Assembly: GCF_017940685.1 (NCBI RefSeq)
Contig: NZ_JAGAYD010000160.1
Coordinates: 1-49,815, forward strand
DNA length: 49,815 bases
Source of the DNA: Butyrivibrio sp.
Lineage (GTDB): Bacteria; Bacillota; Clostridia; Lachnospirales; Lachnospiraceae
Reading direction: 5' to 3'
Shown here: positions 24,419 through 32,770 of the stretch, piece by piece
Numbering within the stretch: position 1 is the first letter of the stretch
Layout of the letters: the number at the start of each line of letters is the position of its first letter
Position numbers and translations under genes: made by a program
The notes under the pieces: model-generated
Seen by the model: the letters and a program-made list of their open reading frames with translations, nothing else
What the model was told of the DNA's origin: nothing
Databases searched by the model: none

Positions 24419-24922
24419 TCAGAAGTCCCTTATGGTGTCCTCTTCTGTTAGTCCGGTATTTTCAATTTTTGTTATCGTTACATCGTAACTAATCTGGTCG
24501 TTCACTTTAATAGTAACACGGTCTCCTACCCTGTGTCCAAGTAATTGTTTACCAAGGGGAGATTCAATGCTGATGAGGCCTTTTAAGGAATTTTTCCTCA
24601 TGGTTGTAACGATCTTGTAGGTTTCCACAGACCCGTCATCCTCCATCTTTAAGGTGACAGTTTTGTTCATGCCAACTTCATCGTCCTTGGCATCATCATC
24701 TATTACTCTGGCAGTCTTTATCATCCTCTCCAAAAATCTGATCCTGCTCTCGTTCTGATTCTTGGCCTTTTTGGCTGCGTAGTATTCGAAATTCTCAGAC
24801 AGATCACCCTGGGCTCTCGCTTCCTTAACGTGCTCAAGAAGCTCTTTTCTGACAACCACCTTGCGGTGCTCTATCTCTTTTTCCATGTCCTCAATGTCTT
24901 TTTTTGTAAGTTCGTTATTCAT
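24419..24922 (-). CDS. greA: GreA/GreB-type transcription elongation factor
   Basis: 167 residues. The N-terminal coiled coil (ELTKKDIEDMEKEIEHRKVV, GDLSENFEYYAAKKAKNQNE, IRFLERMIKTARVID) inserts acidic residues into the polymerase channel to rescue backtracked complexes. The C-terminal FKBP-like domain has ISIESPLGKQLLGHRVGDRV. The ATG at 24922 has GTGGAG six bases upstream; a GTG four codons earlier is inside that site. The gene lies directly behind the aldolase terminator and leads the flavodiiron/kinase unit. Many genomes have more than one Gre-type gene, so the exact member is uncertain. Confidence 0.9.
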   Translation of the reverse strand: MNNELTKKDIEDMEKEIEHRKVVVRKELLEHVKEARAQGDLSENFEYYAAKKAKNQNESRIRFLERMIKTARVIDDDAKDDEVGMNKTVTLKMEDDGSVETYKIVTTMRKNSLKGLISIESPLGKQLLGHRVGDRVTIKVNDQISYDVTITKIENTGLTEEDTIRDF

Positions 24923-24947
24923 GTCATACTCCACAATTATTTGGATT

Positions 24948-24976
24948 AAAAAAGGGTAAAGCCATAGGCTCTACCC
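24948..24976 (-). terminator. Terminator between aldolase and greA-like gene
   Basis: GGGTA-A-AGCC (24954-24963), loop ATA and GGCT-C-TACCC (24967-24976) form a stem with one mismatch, followed on the minus strand by six T residues. Only 25 bases separate it from the greA-like start. Confidence 0.85.
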
Positions 24977-25000
24977 TTTGCATAAACTCTTTTGTAGCTA

Positions 25001-25864
25001 TCAAGCCTTTCCAACTGATCCGAAGAGTTCCATCTTCTCTTTAACTGTGCCCTTGATTGCCTCAGCACCAGGAGCGAGAAGTTTACGAGGATCAAAGCCC
25101 TTGCCCTCAAGGTCCTTGCCTGCCTCAACATACTTACGTGTTGCATCTGCGAATGAGAGCTGGCACTCAGTATTAACGTTGATCTTGGATACACCAAGTG
25201 TGATTGCCTTCTTGATCATGTCAGCAGGGATTCCTGTGCCGCCGTGAAGTACAAGTGGCATGATTCCTGTCTTCTGCTGGATAGCATCAAGTACGTCGAA
25301 TCTAAGTCCTGGCCATCCCTCTGGATACTTACCATGGATGTTACCAATACCAGCTGCAAGCATATCAACGCCGAGATCAGCGATTCTCTTGCACTCGTCT
25401 GGATCTGCGCACTCGCCCATTCCAACAACACCGTCTTCCTCACCGCCGATAGAACCAACCTCAGCCTCGATTGAAAGACCAAGCTGATGAGATACGTTAA
25501 CAAGCTCAGATGTCTTAGCTACATTCTCTTCGATGTCGTAGTGAGATCCATCAAACATGATTGATGTGAATCCAGCCTTGATGCACTTGTAGCATCCTTC
25601 GTATGTGCCGTGGTCAAGGTGAAGTGCTACTGGAACTGTGATTCCAAGGCTCTCATCCATTGCCTTAACCATTGCTGCTACTGTGGTAAAACCAGTCATA
25701 TACTTACCAGCGCCCTCAGAAACACCAAGGATAACAGGTGACTTGAGCTCTTCTGCTGTAAGAAGAATTGACTTAGTCCACTCAAGGTTGTTGATGTTGA
25801 ACTGACCAACTGCATAGTGGCCTTCTTTTGCTTTTACAAGCATATCTTTTGCGGATACTAACAT
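25001..25864 (-). CDS. fba: Class II fructose-bisphosphate aldolase
   Basis: A 287-residue zinc aldolase of glycolysis and gluconeogenesis that splits fructose-1,6-bisphosphate. Zinc ligand and active-site motifs are present: ALHLDHGTYEG, SIMFDGSHYDIEENV, EAEVGSIGGEEDG, LVLHGGTGI and KINVNTECQL. An AAAGGGG Shine-Dalgarno precedes the ATG. It has a strong promoter (25905-25933) and a terminator, consistent with a highly expressed single gene. A tagatose-bisphosphate aldolase is the main alternative; the sequence fits the fructose enzyme better. Confidence 0.94.
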   Translation of the reverse strand: MLVSAKDMLVKAKEGHYAVGQFNINNLEWTKSILLTAEELKSPVILGVSEGAGKYMTGFTTVAAMVKAMDESLGITVPVALHLDHGTYEGCYKCIKAGFTSIMFDGSHYDIEENVAKTSELVNVSHQLGLSIEAEVGSIGGEEDGVVGMGECADPDECKRIADLGVDMLAAGIGNIHGKYPEGWPGLRFDVLDAIQQKTGIMPLVLHGGTGIPADMIKKAITLGVSKINVNTECQLSFADATRKYVEAGKDLEGKGFDPRKLLAPGAEAIKGTVKEKMELFGSVGKA

Positions 25865-25904
25865 TTTGATTTCCCCTTTACTATAGTTTTTGATGGTTAT
25901 TACA

Positions 25905-25933
25905 ATTATATACTTGCTTTAATTTGGTGTAAA
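25905..25933 (-). promoter_or_regulatory. Promoter of aldolase gene
   Basis: TTTACA (25928-25933), 17 bases and a perfect TATAAT (25905-25910) on the minus strand, directly downstream of the GH13 stop codon. Confidence 0.88.
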
Positions 25934-25937
25934 GGCA

Positions 25938-28028
25938 CTAGAACTCGATTACGTTGTCTGACCAGAACTCTTCATCCGTCACTGCCTGGTAGCTGTTGAA
26001 CCTTAGAACGTATCCGGTGTTCCTTGACATTGTGAGGCTCAAAATGCCATCTGTGACAGTTTTTGTGGCAGAAGAAGTAGCAAATCCTGTCTGATCCGTG
26101 ACTATGAGCTGCCTTATCCTGACATCCCTTGGAATACCAAGAGGCCATACCTGTATATCCCTGGTGACCTCAAAGCTGTTGTTGTTTATTGCAACGATAA
26201 CCGCCGCTGTTCTGTTGAATCTGCCATACACTATTATGTTATTTTCAGCGTAAAGTTCTTTTACTGATCCCTTTTTAAGCTCTGGACAGGCATTGTGGAT
26301 ACGGATCATCTCCTTGTGGAAAGCGATCATCTGCTTGTCCTCTTCGCCCCAAGGATATGTTCGCCTGTTATCAGGATCTGTAAAGCCGCATACTCCAGCC
26401 TCATCTCCGTAATAGATTGTTGGCGCTCCAGGCCAGGTCATCTGTACCATAACAGCCTGTCTCATCTGATATTTTTTAATTCCAGTCTCAGCTGATCCAG
26501 GAACCAGTGTATCGCACCTTCCAACCTTCTGGTTAGTCCTTGTAAGGAATCTTGAGTGGTCGTGGTTAGACAGCTCATTCATAGCTGTGTAAAGAGAAGG
26601 CATTGTGAAGTTCTGCCCTCCCTGATAGAGCATGGTATCAAAGAACTCCCTGGCGTTTCCAACTCTAAGGGGCTTAAACTCATCGCTGTGCTTGTCCATT
26701 CCGGTGAGGAACCATGTGAGAGGCTCCATGAAGGCATCATAGTTCATGACAGTATCCCATTCATCTCCCATGAGCCAGTCTTTTGCTGGTCCGTAGTGCT
26801 CAGCAAGGATTATGGCGTCAGGCTTTGCCTTTTTGACTTCCTGCCTGAACCTCTTCCAGAACTTGTGATTATATTCTGGGGAATGTCCCAGATCCGCAGC
26901 AACATCCAGGCGCCATCCATCAGCATTATAGGGCTCTGACACCCACTTTTTACCTATCTGTATTATGTAATCCTCAAGCTCTTGTGACCCTTCGTAGTTG
27001 AGCTTGGGAAGAGTATCGTATCCCCACCAGCCGTCGTAGCTGCCGTTGTAGGGCCAGTTGTCACCAGAAAAAGAGAAATAGGATCTATATGGGCTGTCGG
27101 CTGAAATATAGGCTCCCTTTTCATAGTCCTTGGCGTCTTCATAGATCCTTTCTCTATCAAGCCATTTGTTAAAGGAACCGCAGTGGTTGAACACGCCGTC
27201 AAGGATAACCCTCATATCCCTGTTATGAGCTTCCGATACAAGCTTTGCAAAGAGCTTGTCACTGGCTTCAAGGTTCTTTTTGCTGGTAACTCTCTTAATA
27301 TAGCGCTCCGCTCTCTTGTTATTATTTTCATACTGGGGAAGTATATCCCCTCCATCTTCGACGATCTTTCCAAAATGTGGATCTATATGATCGTAGTCCT
27401 GGGTGTCATATTTGTGGGATGAAGGCGAAACAAAGATAGGATTGAGGTAAAGAACTTCTACCCCAAGGTCCTTAAGGTAATCCAGTTTATCAATAACGCC
27501 CTGAAGATCTCCGCCGTAGAAATTGCAAAAATCTCTGCCTGCTTCCGGATCCTTTTTCCAGTCTTCAATATTCTTGGAATGAAAGCCATTATATGAGTAC
27601 TCCCCTGAGTACACATCATTGGACCTGTCAGCGTTATTGAACCTGTCCACAAAGATCTGGTACATAACTGCGCCCTTGGCCCAGTCAGGAGTTGAAAAGC
27701 CAGGGATGACAACAAACTTCATGCTGTCCATAAGGCTGTTTACAGCGCCTCGCTTATCATAATAAGAAAAATTCTCATCATTGCCAGTTATCTCAAAGTG
27801 GTATATAAAGGGATCTTTTCCAATGTTTACTGAAATGTCATAGTAGTCGAAACCGCCTTCGGTCTCGTTGAGCTTCATCTCCTTTCTTTCATTTCCATAC
27901 ACTAAAACTACCTGCGCTGCGTCTTTATGGGCGCATCTGAATCTGAAGTTCGTGATTCGAAATGCGTCCGGCTCCGCAGGGCGAAGGTAGTCCAGAGTCA
28001 TATCATGAAAGAAAGCGTTTGTATTCAT
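25938..28028 (-). CDS. Cytoplasmic alpha-glucosidase/neopullulanase-like enzyme, GH13
   Basis: A 696-residue GH13 enzyme without a signal peptide, so it acts on imported maltodextrins or internal glycogen. An N-terminal beta domain (about 1-120) precedes the barrel: VYQIFVDRFNNADRSND, DYDHIDPHFG, VILDGVFNHCG, nucleophile Asp in GWRLDVAADLG, acid/base Glu in IILAEHYG and transition-state Asp in LSNHDHSRFL. The C-terminal beta domain follows. This architecture matches neopullulanase and cyclomaltodextrinase types; exact linkage specificity cannot be told. An AAGGA lies 13 bases before the ATG, which is long. A bidirectional-looking terminator sits between it and ftsH. Confidence 0.9.
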   Translation of the reverse strand: MNTNAFFHDMTLDYLRPAEPDAFRITNFRFRCAHKDAAQVVLVYGNERKEMKLNETEGGFDYYDISVNIGKDPFIYHFEITGNDENFSYYDKRGAVNSLMDSMKFVVIPGFSTPDWAKGAVMYQIFVDRFNNADRSNDVYSGEYSYNGFHSKNIEDWKKDPEAGRDFCNFYGGDLQGVIDKLDYLKDLGVEVLYLNPIFVSPSSHKYDTQDYDHIDPHFGKIVEDGGDILPQYENNNKRAERYIKRVTSKKNLEASDKLFAKLVSEAHNRDMRVILDGVFNHCGSFNKWLDRERIYEDAKDYEKGAYISADSPYRSYFSFSGDNWPYNGSYDGWWGYDTLPKLNYEGSQELEDYIIQIGKKWVSEPYNADGWRLDVAADLGHSPEYNHKFWKRFRQEVKKAKPDAIILAEHYGPAKDWLMGDEWDTVMNYDAFMEPLTWFLTGMDKHSDEFKPLRVGNAREFFDTMLYQGGQNFTMPSLYTAMNELSNHDHSRFLTRTNQKVGRCDTLVPGSAETGIKKYQMRQAVMVQMTWPGAPTIYYGDEAGVCGFTDPDNRRTYPWGEEDKQMIAFHKEMIRIHNACPELKKGSVKELYAENNIIVYGRFNRTAAVIVAINNNSFEVTRDIQVWPLGIPRDVRIRQLIVTDQTGFATSSATKTVTDGILSLTMSRNTGYVLRFNSYQAVTDEEFWSDNVIEF

Positions 28029-28065
28029 AAATCAGTAATTGTCCTTAGAAAAATTTATTAATAGT

Positions 28066-28095
28066 AAAAAAGACAGCGGGTAAGCTGTCTTTTTA
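28066..28095 (-). terminator. Terminator between ftsH and GH13 gene
   Basis: AAAAAGACAGC and GCTGTCTTTTT flank the loop GGGTAA (28078-28083). The T-run is good on both strands. On the minus strand it would end ftsH transcripts just before the GH13 gene. Confidence 0.85.
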
Positions 28096-28147
28096 GAGAA
28101 GGTATTTCTTTCTTATGGGGTATAGCAAAAAACTATATAATGTATTG

Positions 28148-28178
28148 GGGGGTTACGCATATTATAATAGCAACCCCC
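28148..28178. repeat. GC-capped inverted repeat in ftsH/GH13 gap
   Basis: GGGGGTT (28148-28154) and AACCCCC (28172-28178) flank an AT-rich centre that includes the self-complementary TATTATAATA. It could fold as a hairpin or be a protein site. The rest of the gap (28029-28250) shows a weaker repeat, CAAAAACA/TGTTTTTG (28215-28236), and no gene. Confidence 0.5.
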
Positions 28179-28250
28179 AGGCCCCGCGTAAAGACTAATA
28201 CTTCACAAATTTGTCAAAAACAGCTTGTTGTTTTTGTGAAAATTGCACAA

Positions 28251-30110
28251 TCAAATTGTCACTTCAACATCTTCTGTAATGGTGTGACCTTCAAAAAGAG
28301 CTTCGAACTCTTCTCTTCCAATCTTCTCTTTCTCGATCAGAAGATCAGCGCTGGCGTGGAGGATATCCTCATACTGCAGGATGATCTCTTTTGCCTTGGC
28401 GTAGCACTTCTCAATTATGGTCTTAACTTCCTTGTCGATCTCACCTGCCACCAGCTCTGAATGTTTCTTGCTGTGGGAGATGTCATATCCGATAAATACG
28501 TCCTCTTCGTTGTCATCATAGCTTACAACGCCGATGCTATCGGACATTCCATACTTGGTAACCATGCTTCTGGCTTCCTGTGTGGCCTTTCTGATGTCGC
28601 TGGATGCGCCAGTTGTAATATCACCAAAGATGATCTCCTCAGCGATCCTGCCTCCCAGGGATACCATGATATCCTGAAGCATCTTGCGCTTTGTAAGGAA
28701 CATCTCATCCTTTTCAGGAAGAGGCATTGTATAGCCTGCTGCCCCAAGACCTGTAGGAATAATTGAAATTGTATGTACAGGACCTACATCCGGAAGGACA
28801 TGGAACAGTATTGCGTGTCCTGTCTCGTGGTAAGCGGTAATCTTCTTTTCCTTGTCAGAGATAATGCGGCTGTGCTTCTCAGTTCCGATACCAACCTGGA
28901 TAAATGCCTTGTTGATGTCGTCCTGTTTGATGAACTGTCTGTCATCTACTGCGGCATTAATTGCTGACTCATTTAAAAGGTTCTCTAGATCAGCGCCTGT
29001 AAAGCCTGCTGTAGTCTGCGCAACCTGCTTGATATCCACATCATCAGCAAGAGGCTTGTTCCTTGCATGAACCTTAAGGATCTCCTCTCTTCCGCCAACA
29101 TCAGGCCTTGAAACAGTGATCTTACGATCAAATCGACCTGGTCTTAAGATGGCGGGATCAAGAATATCTACTCTATTGGTGGCTGCCATTACAATGATGC
29201 CTTCGTTGACGCCAAAACCATCCATCTCAACAAGCATCTGGTTCAGGGTCTGCTCACGTTCATCGTGGCCGCCGCCCATACCAGTTCCACGCCTTCTCGC
29301 CACAGCGTCGATCTCGTCGATAAATACGATACATGGAGAGTTCTTTTTTGCCTCAGCAAAGAGGTCTCGTACTCTGGAAGCTCCCACACCTACAAACATC
29401 TCAACAAAGTCTGAACCGGAGATACTAAAAAATGGTACTCCAGCTTCTCCTGCAACAGCTCTTGCAAGAAGAGTCTTACCCGTTCCAGGGGCACCTTCAA
29501 GAAGGACACCCTTTGGGATTCTGGCACCGACCTTGGTGAACTTCTCAGGGTCCTTTAAGAATTCTATGATCTCTGACAGCTGCTCTTTTTCCTCTTTAAG
29601 ACCAGCCACATCGTTTAGTGTGATCTTGTTGTCTTCTCCAGTGGACATCTTGGCTCTGCTCTTGCCAAAATTCATCATCCTGCTGTTTCCGGAATTGGCA
29701 TTCTGAGCCCCGGAGAACATGGAGAACACAAATACCATTACCACCAGTCCCACAATTATGGGAATGATGCCATTTATCAAAACGTTCTCTGTGGGAACAT
29801 CCTTAACTTCTACGTTTACTCCATTAGAAACAAGATATGTCTCGATTGCAGCAACATCTGTAGAATAGAACACCACCTCGTCGCTTCCATCACTGAAGCT
29901 TACCTTGACAGATCCCGTAGGTGTTTCAGCATTAGGCATGATCGCAACATATCTTACTCTCTTAGCTGCCACATCGCTCTCAAGAGAACTTCTTGAATAC
30001 AGAGTATCTCTGCTGTTAACAAGACCTCTTCCATACTCAAGTAGCACTACTGCAAGAAGCAGCACGATAACAAATATGAAAATAGAATTATAATTTCTAG
30101 AACGGTTCAC
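28251..30110 (-). CDS. ftsH: ATP-dependent zinc metalloprotease FtsH
   Basis: A 619-residue membrane protease that degrades misfolded membrane and regulatory proteins. TM1 is at about 9-25, a short extracytoplasmic domain at 27-110, and TM2 at about 112-132. The AAA+ domain has Walker [10 protein letters not shown] (205-213), Walker B IVFIDEID, the pore motif MFVGVG and arginine fingers in RPGRFDR. The zinc protease motif HETGH is at 428-432. The start codon is GTG at 30110; a GGGGG tract lies about 11 bases upstream. It follows hpt by 38 bases, as in the tilS-hpt-ftsH order of many Firmicutes. Confidence 0.97.
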   Translation of the reverse strand: MNRSRNYNSIFIFVIVLLLAVVLLEYGRGLVNSRDTLYSRSSLESDVAAKRVRYVAIMPNAETPTGSVKVSFSDGSDEVVFYSTDVAAIETYLVSNGVNVEVKDVPTENVLINGIIPIIVGLVVMVFVFSMFSGAQNANSGNSRMMNFGKSRAKMSTGEDNKITLNDVAGLKEEKEQLSEIIEFLKDPEKFTKVGARIPKGVLLEGAPGTGKTLLARAVAGEAGVPFFSISGSDFVEMFVGVGASRVRDLFAEAKKNSPCIVFIDEIDAVARRRGTGMGGGHDEREQTLNQMLVEMDGFGVNEGIIVMAATNRVDILDPAILRPGRFDRKITVSRPDVGGREEILKVHARNKPLADDVDIKQVAQTTAGFTGADLENLLNESAINAAVDDRQFIKQDDINKAFIQVGIGTEKHSRIISDKEKKITAYHETGHAILFHVLPDVGPVHTISIIPTGLGAAGYTMPLPEKDEMFLTKRKMLQDIMVSLGGRIAEEIIFGDITTGASSDIRKATQEARSMVTKYGMSDSIGVVSYDDNEEDVFIGYDISHSKKHSELVAGEIDKEVKTIIEKCYAKAKEIILQYEDILHASADLLIEKEKIGREEFEALFEGHTITEDVEVTI

Positions 30111-30148
30111 TTTACGTGTAATCCCCCTTCACAATACTTTCCAGGATA

Positions 30149-30673
30149 TCAGTTAAACTCCACTACCCCAATATATGGAAGATTACGATATCTCTGGTCA
30201 TAGTCAAGACCGTAGCCCACAACGAACTCATCTGGGATCTCAAATCCTGTGTAGTCTACCTTGACGTCTGTAACTCTTCTCTCTGGCTTATCAAGCATAG
30301 TGCAGAGCTTGATGCTTGCTGGTCCTCTGTCACCGAGCATCTTGATAAGGTATGAAAGAGTTCTGCCTGAATCAACAATATCCTCAACTATAATAACATG
30401 CTTGTCCTTAAGCGGCTCATCGAGATCCTTAACGATCTTAACAACTCCGCTTGACTTGGTTGCGCTTCCGTAGCTTGAAGCTGACATGAAATCCATGGTC
30501 ACAGGAACAGTGATGCGCTTTGCAAGCTCACACATAAAGAAAACACCGCCCTTAAGGACACATACAAGGTGAACAGTCTTGCCGGCATAATCCTTACTGA
30601 TCTGATCTCCAAGTTCCTTGATTCTCTTGTCCACCTCTTCTTCTGAAAGTAGTATACGCACTGATTCAGCCAT
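30149..30673 (-). CDS. hpt: Hypoxanthine phosphoribosyltransferase
   Basis: A 174-residue purine salvage enzyme that converts hypoxanthine or guanine plus PRPP to IMP or GMP. The PRPP loop VIIVEDIVDSGRTLSYL and the flexible loop region MDFMSASSYG are clear, and VVGYGLDYDQRYRNLPYIG is the usual C-terminal motif. The ATG overlaps the tilS stop by eight bases (ATGGCTGA), which indicates translational coupling. Gene order tilS-hpt-ftsH supports the call. Confidence 0.97.
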   Translation of the reverse strand: MAESVRILLSEEEVDKRIKELGDQISKDYAGKTVHLVCVLKGGVFFMCELAKRITVPVTMDFMSASSYGSATKSSGVVKIVKDLDEPLKDKHVIIVEDIVDSGRTLSYLIKMLGDRGPASIKLCTMLDKPERRVTDVKVDYTGFEIPDEFVVGYGLDYDQRYRNLPYIGVVEFN

Positions 30674-32081
30674 TACTCATTCCTCCATCATCGATTTTTA
30701 TCTCTAAAATATATCTGGTAGCTTCACTGACCTTGCAGGAAGCACTAATACGGTAACCCGGCACCCATAAAACATTGTTGCCATCAGCAATTATCACCAT
30801 TAAATCCCTCATATCTCTGGGAATCTTTTCGTCTGTCATAAACTTTTGCAGACTCTTTTGGTGAATAGCATCGCCCTGGCTGATACATATATGATCGTCC
30901 CCTCTTCTCGTCCTAAAGGAAACTTCTTGTATTCTACCATAATCGAGCCATTTAGTATATGTCTCAGTAGGAACCTCTTTTTGCTTATCGTAGGGAAAAA
31001 CTGACAATTTAGCCCTTCCGAGTCCTGGAATCACAATTTGAGTTTCCTCACCTATTGTAGGTTTGACCGTGATCGGTTCATTTGTGTTGGTCTGGTTTCC
31101 TTTTTTGTATATTTCCAGTTTCTCGTAGGTTCTTTTTGCACAAAGTCCGTATGGAAGATCCACCGACGCCTGACCACCATTTGTTTTTAAAAGATCAAGC
31201 ACCGCTTCTACATGCACCGCCCCAATATCCTTGCGGTTTTTAACCAGCTCTTCAAACATAAGGAGAACCATGTTTTCTCGGATTATCTCTTTTTCAGAAA
31301 GAAGGTCCTTTATATCTGCGAAAACTCTGCCCTCACTAAAGGTTACTATTTTGCTATAGGTTTCCTTGGTCACATCTTTAATAAACTCATCTGCCTTGTC
31401 AAAAGAAATAGCCGCTGCGCAAAGATGCTCCACCGCCCTTACATTTATATTTTCTTCAAGTTCCGGGATAATCTCATTTCTTATGAAGTTCCTTGTGTGT
31501 ATGCTCTCAAGGTTGGTTTTGTCCGTGCAAAAAGAGATCTCTCTTTCCTTAAGATACTCCTCGATTTCTCGCCTTGTGACGCAAAGAAGCGGGCGCACTA
31601 TGTTGTCTCTGACAGGCCTTATGGAAGCGCCTCCGTGAAGTCCTGAGCCCCTAAGAAGGTTCATAAGAAGGGTTTCTGCCACATCGTTTTGATGGTGGGC
31701 AACAGCAATAAAATCTGCTGAAATCTCTTTTGCGTAGGCTGAAAAAATCTCGTACCTCGCGATCCTTCCGGCTTCTTCCTCTGTAAGTGACTTTTCTTTT
31801 GCCATAAGAGGGATATCTACAGCCTTGCTTATAAAAGATACTCCAAGATTCTTACAAAAAGACCTGCAGAAAGCCTCATCTTCAGAAGCCTCACTGCGAA
31901 TAAGGTGATTAACGTGGATAGCAAATAGCTCATGCTTTAAAATAGGCCGCAGCGCATCGAGAACTGTCAAAAGAGCTGTTGAGTCCCCTCCTCCGGAAAA
32001 GCCCACAACTACTCTTGCGCCTTCAGGAAACATCTTATTCTTTTGTATGTAGTTTAGAACTTTTTTTGAAAAATTATCCAT
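30666..32081 (-). CDS. tilS: tRNA(Ile)-lysidine synthase
   Basis: 471 residues from the ATG at 32081. The N-type ATPase PP-loop VVVGFSGGGDSTALL lies near residue 24, followed by HVNHLIRSEASEDE and AHHQNDVAETLLMNLLRG; a C-terminal TilS substrate domain follows. It converts the wobble C of tRNA-Ile(CAU) to lysidine. The frame stays open to a TTG at 32135, but those 18 codons are the terminator hairpin after divIC, so I start at the ATG. That ATG is only 10 bases beyond the T-run and has no Shine-Dalgarno, which is unusual. Confidence 0.94.
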   Translation of the reverse strand: MDNFSKKVLNYIQKNKMFPEGARVVVGFSGGGDSTALLTVLDALRPILKHELFAIHVNHLIRSEASEDEAFCRSFCKNLGVSFISKAVDIPLMAKEKSLTEEEAGRIARYEIFSAYAKEISADFIAVAHHQNDVAETLLMNLLRGSGLHGGASIRPVRDNIVRPLLCVTRREIEEYLKEREISFCTDKTNLESIHTRNFIRNEIIPELEENINVRAVEHLCAAAISFDKADEFIKDVTKETYSKIVTFSEGRVFADIKDLLSEKEIIRENMVLLMFEELVKNRKDIGAVHVEAVLDLLKTNGGQASVDLPYGLCAKRTYEKLEIYKKGNQTNTNEPITVKPTIGEETQIVIPGLGRAKLSVFPYDKQKEVPTETYTKWLDYGRIQEVSFRTRRGDDHICISQGDAIHQKSLQKFMTDEKIPRDMRDLMVIIADGNNVLWVPGYRISASCKVSEATRYILEIKIDDGGMSNG

Positions 32082-32091
32082 ATCAGCATGT

Positions 32092-32132
32092 AAAAAGCGC
32101 AGACTAATACGTCCCCGTATCGATGTCTGCGC
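32092..32132 (-). terminator. Terminator-like hairpin between divIC and tilS
   Basis: GCGCAGAC (32097-32104) and GTCTGCGC (32125-32132) form a perfect outer stem; ATACG/CGTAT adds an inner one. Five T residues follow on the minus strand. It overlaps the open frame upstream of tilS and could attenuate tilS-hpt-ftsH. Confidence 0.88.
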
Positions 32133-32148
32133 CAAGTGTCAAAAACAT

Positions 32149-32460
32149 TTAGTTATCCGAGTTCTTAAAGATGATCTCTCCCGGATAAACCAGTCCCAGC
32201 TTCTCTTTAGCTGTGTCCTCTATGTATTTACGCGTCTCTGTGTACCTCTCGTACTCAGCTATCTCGTCGCTTCTTTGAGTTTCGTACTCAATCTGCTCCT
32301 CAAGTGCCTGTTCCCTGGCCTGGTATTCTCTGGCTTTTTGAAGAAGTCCTATACTCTTGATGGAGACTACAGTCACAAGAATAAGAACCACTATGCTGGC
32401 CCAGACTATACCTGCCCGGTTTTGGAAGCGACGCCTTTTATAACGTGCTCTGGTCGCCAT
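32149..32460 (-). CDS. divIC: Septum formation initiator, DivIC/FtsB family
   Basis: A 103-residue bitopic division protein. A basic cytoplasmic tail (TRARYKRRRFQNR) precedes one transmembrane helix (about 18-37), then a coiled coil (AREYQAREQALEEQIEYETQ) and a short C-terminal region ending KEKLGLVYPGEIIFKNSDN. DivIC works with FtsL and DivIB at the septum. Its place after rqcP and before tilS matches Bacillus order, but the sporulation genes yabP, yabQ and spoIIE that belong in this interval there are absent. Confidence 0.92.
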   Translation of the reverse strand: MATRARYKRRRFQNRAGIVWASIVVLILVTVVSIKSIGLLQKAREYQAREQALEEQIEYETQRSDEIAEYERYTETRKYIEDTAKEKLGLVYPGEIIFKNSDN

Positions 32461-32526
32461 ATTTTACCCCACTCACAATCTCTTATCTGTTAATTTCATT
32501 GTAATACAGTGATTTTGGCGCGTCAA

Positions 32527-32766
32527 TCAGATGTACTTATAGAGATTTGTTACATCTTCCTTGTGTATGGTCTCCTGAACATCTAAAACTTCAACGGATA
32601 CATCCTTGTTTCCAAATCCAATGGTGATCTTATCTCCCACCTTCACCTCAGCTGATGCCTTGGCTGGTCGGCCGTTGATCTGAACCCTTCCTGCATCACA
32701 GGCTTCATTGGCCACTGTCCTTCTCTTTATCAGTCTTGTTACTTTTAAATACTTATCCAGTCTCAT
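32527..32766 (-). CDS. rqcP: RqcP-like S4-domain RNA-binding protein
   Basis: A 79-residue protein made almost entirely of an S4 domain (MRLDKYLKVTRLIKRRTVAN, then AGRVQINGRPAKASAEVKVGD). RqcP (YabO in Bacillus, related to Hsp15) stabilises peptidyl-tRNA on stalled 50S subunits while RqcH adds alanine tails. Genomic position before divIC supports RqcP over other short S4 proteins. It begins four bases after the PEGA gene. Confidence 0.92.
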   Translation of the reverse strand: MRLDKYLKVTRLIKRRTVANEACDAGRVQINGRPAKASAEVKVGDKITIGFGNKDVSVEVLDVQETIHKEDVTNLYKYI

Positions 32767-32770
32767 TTAT

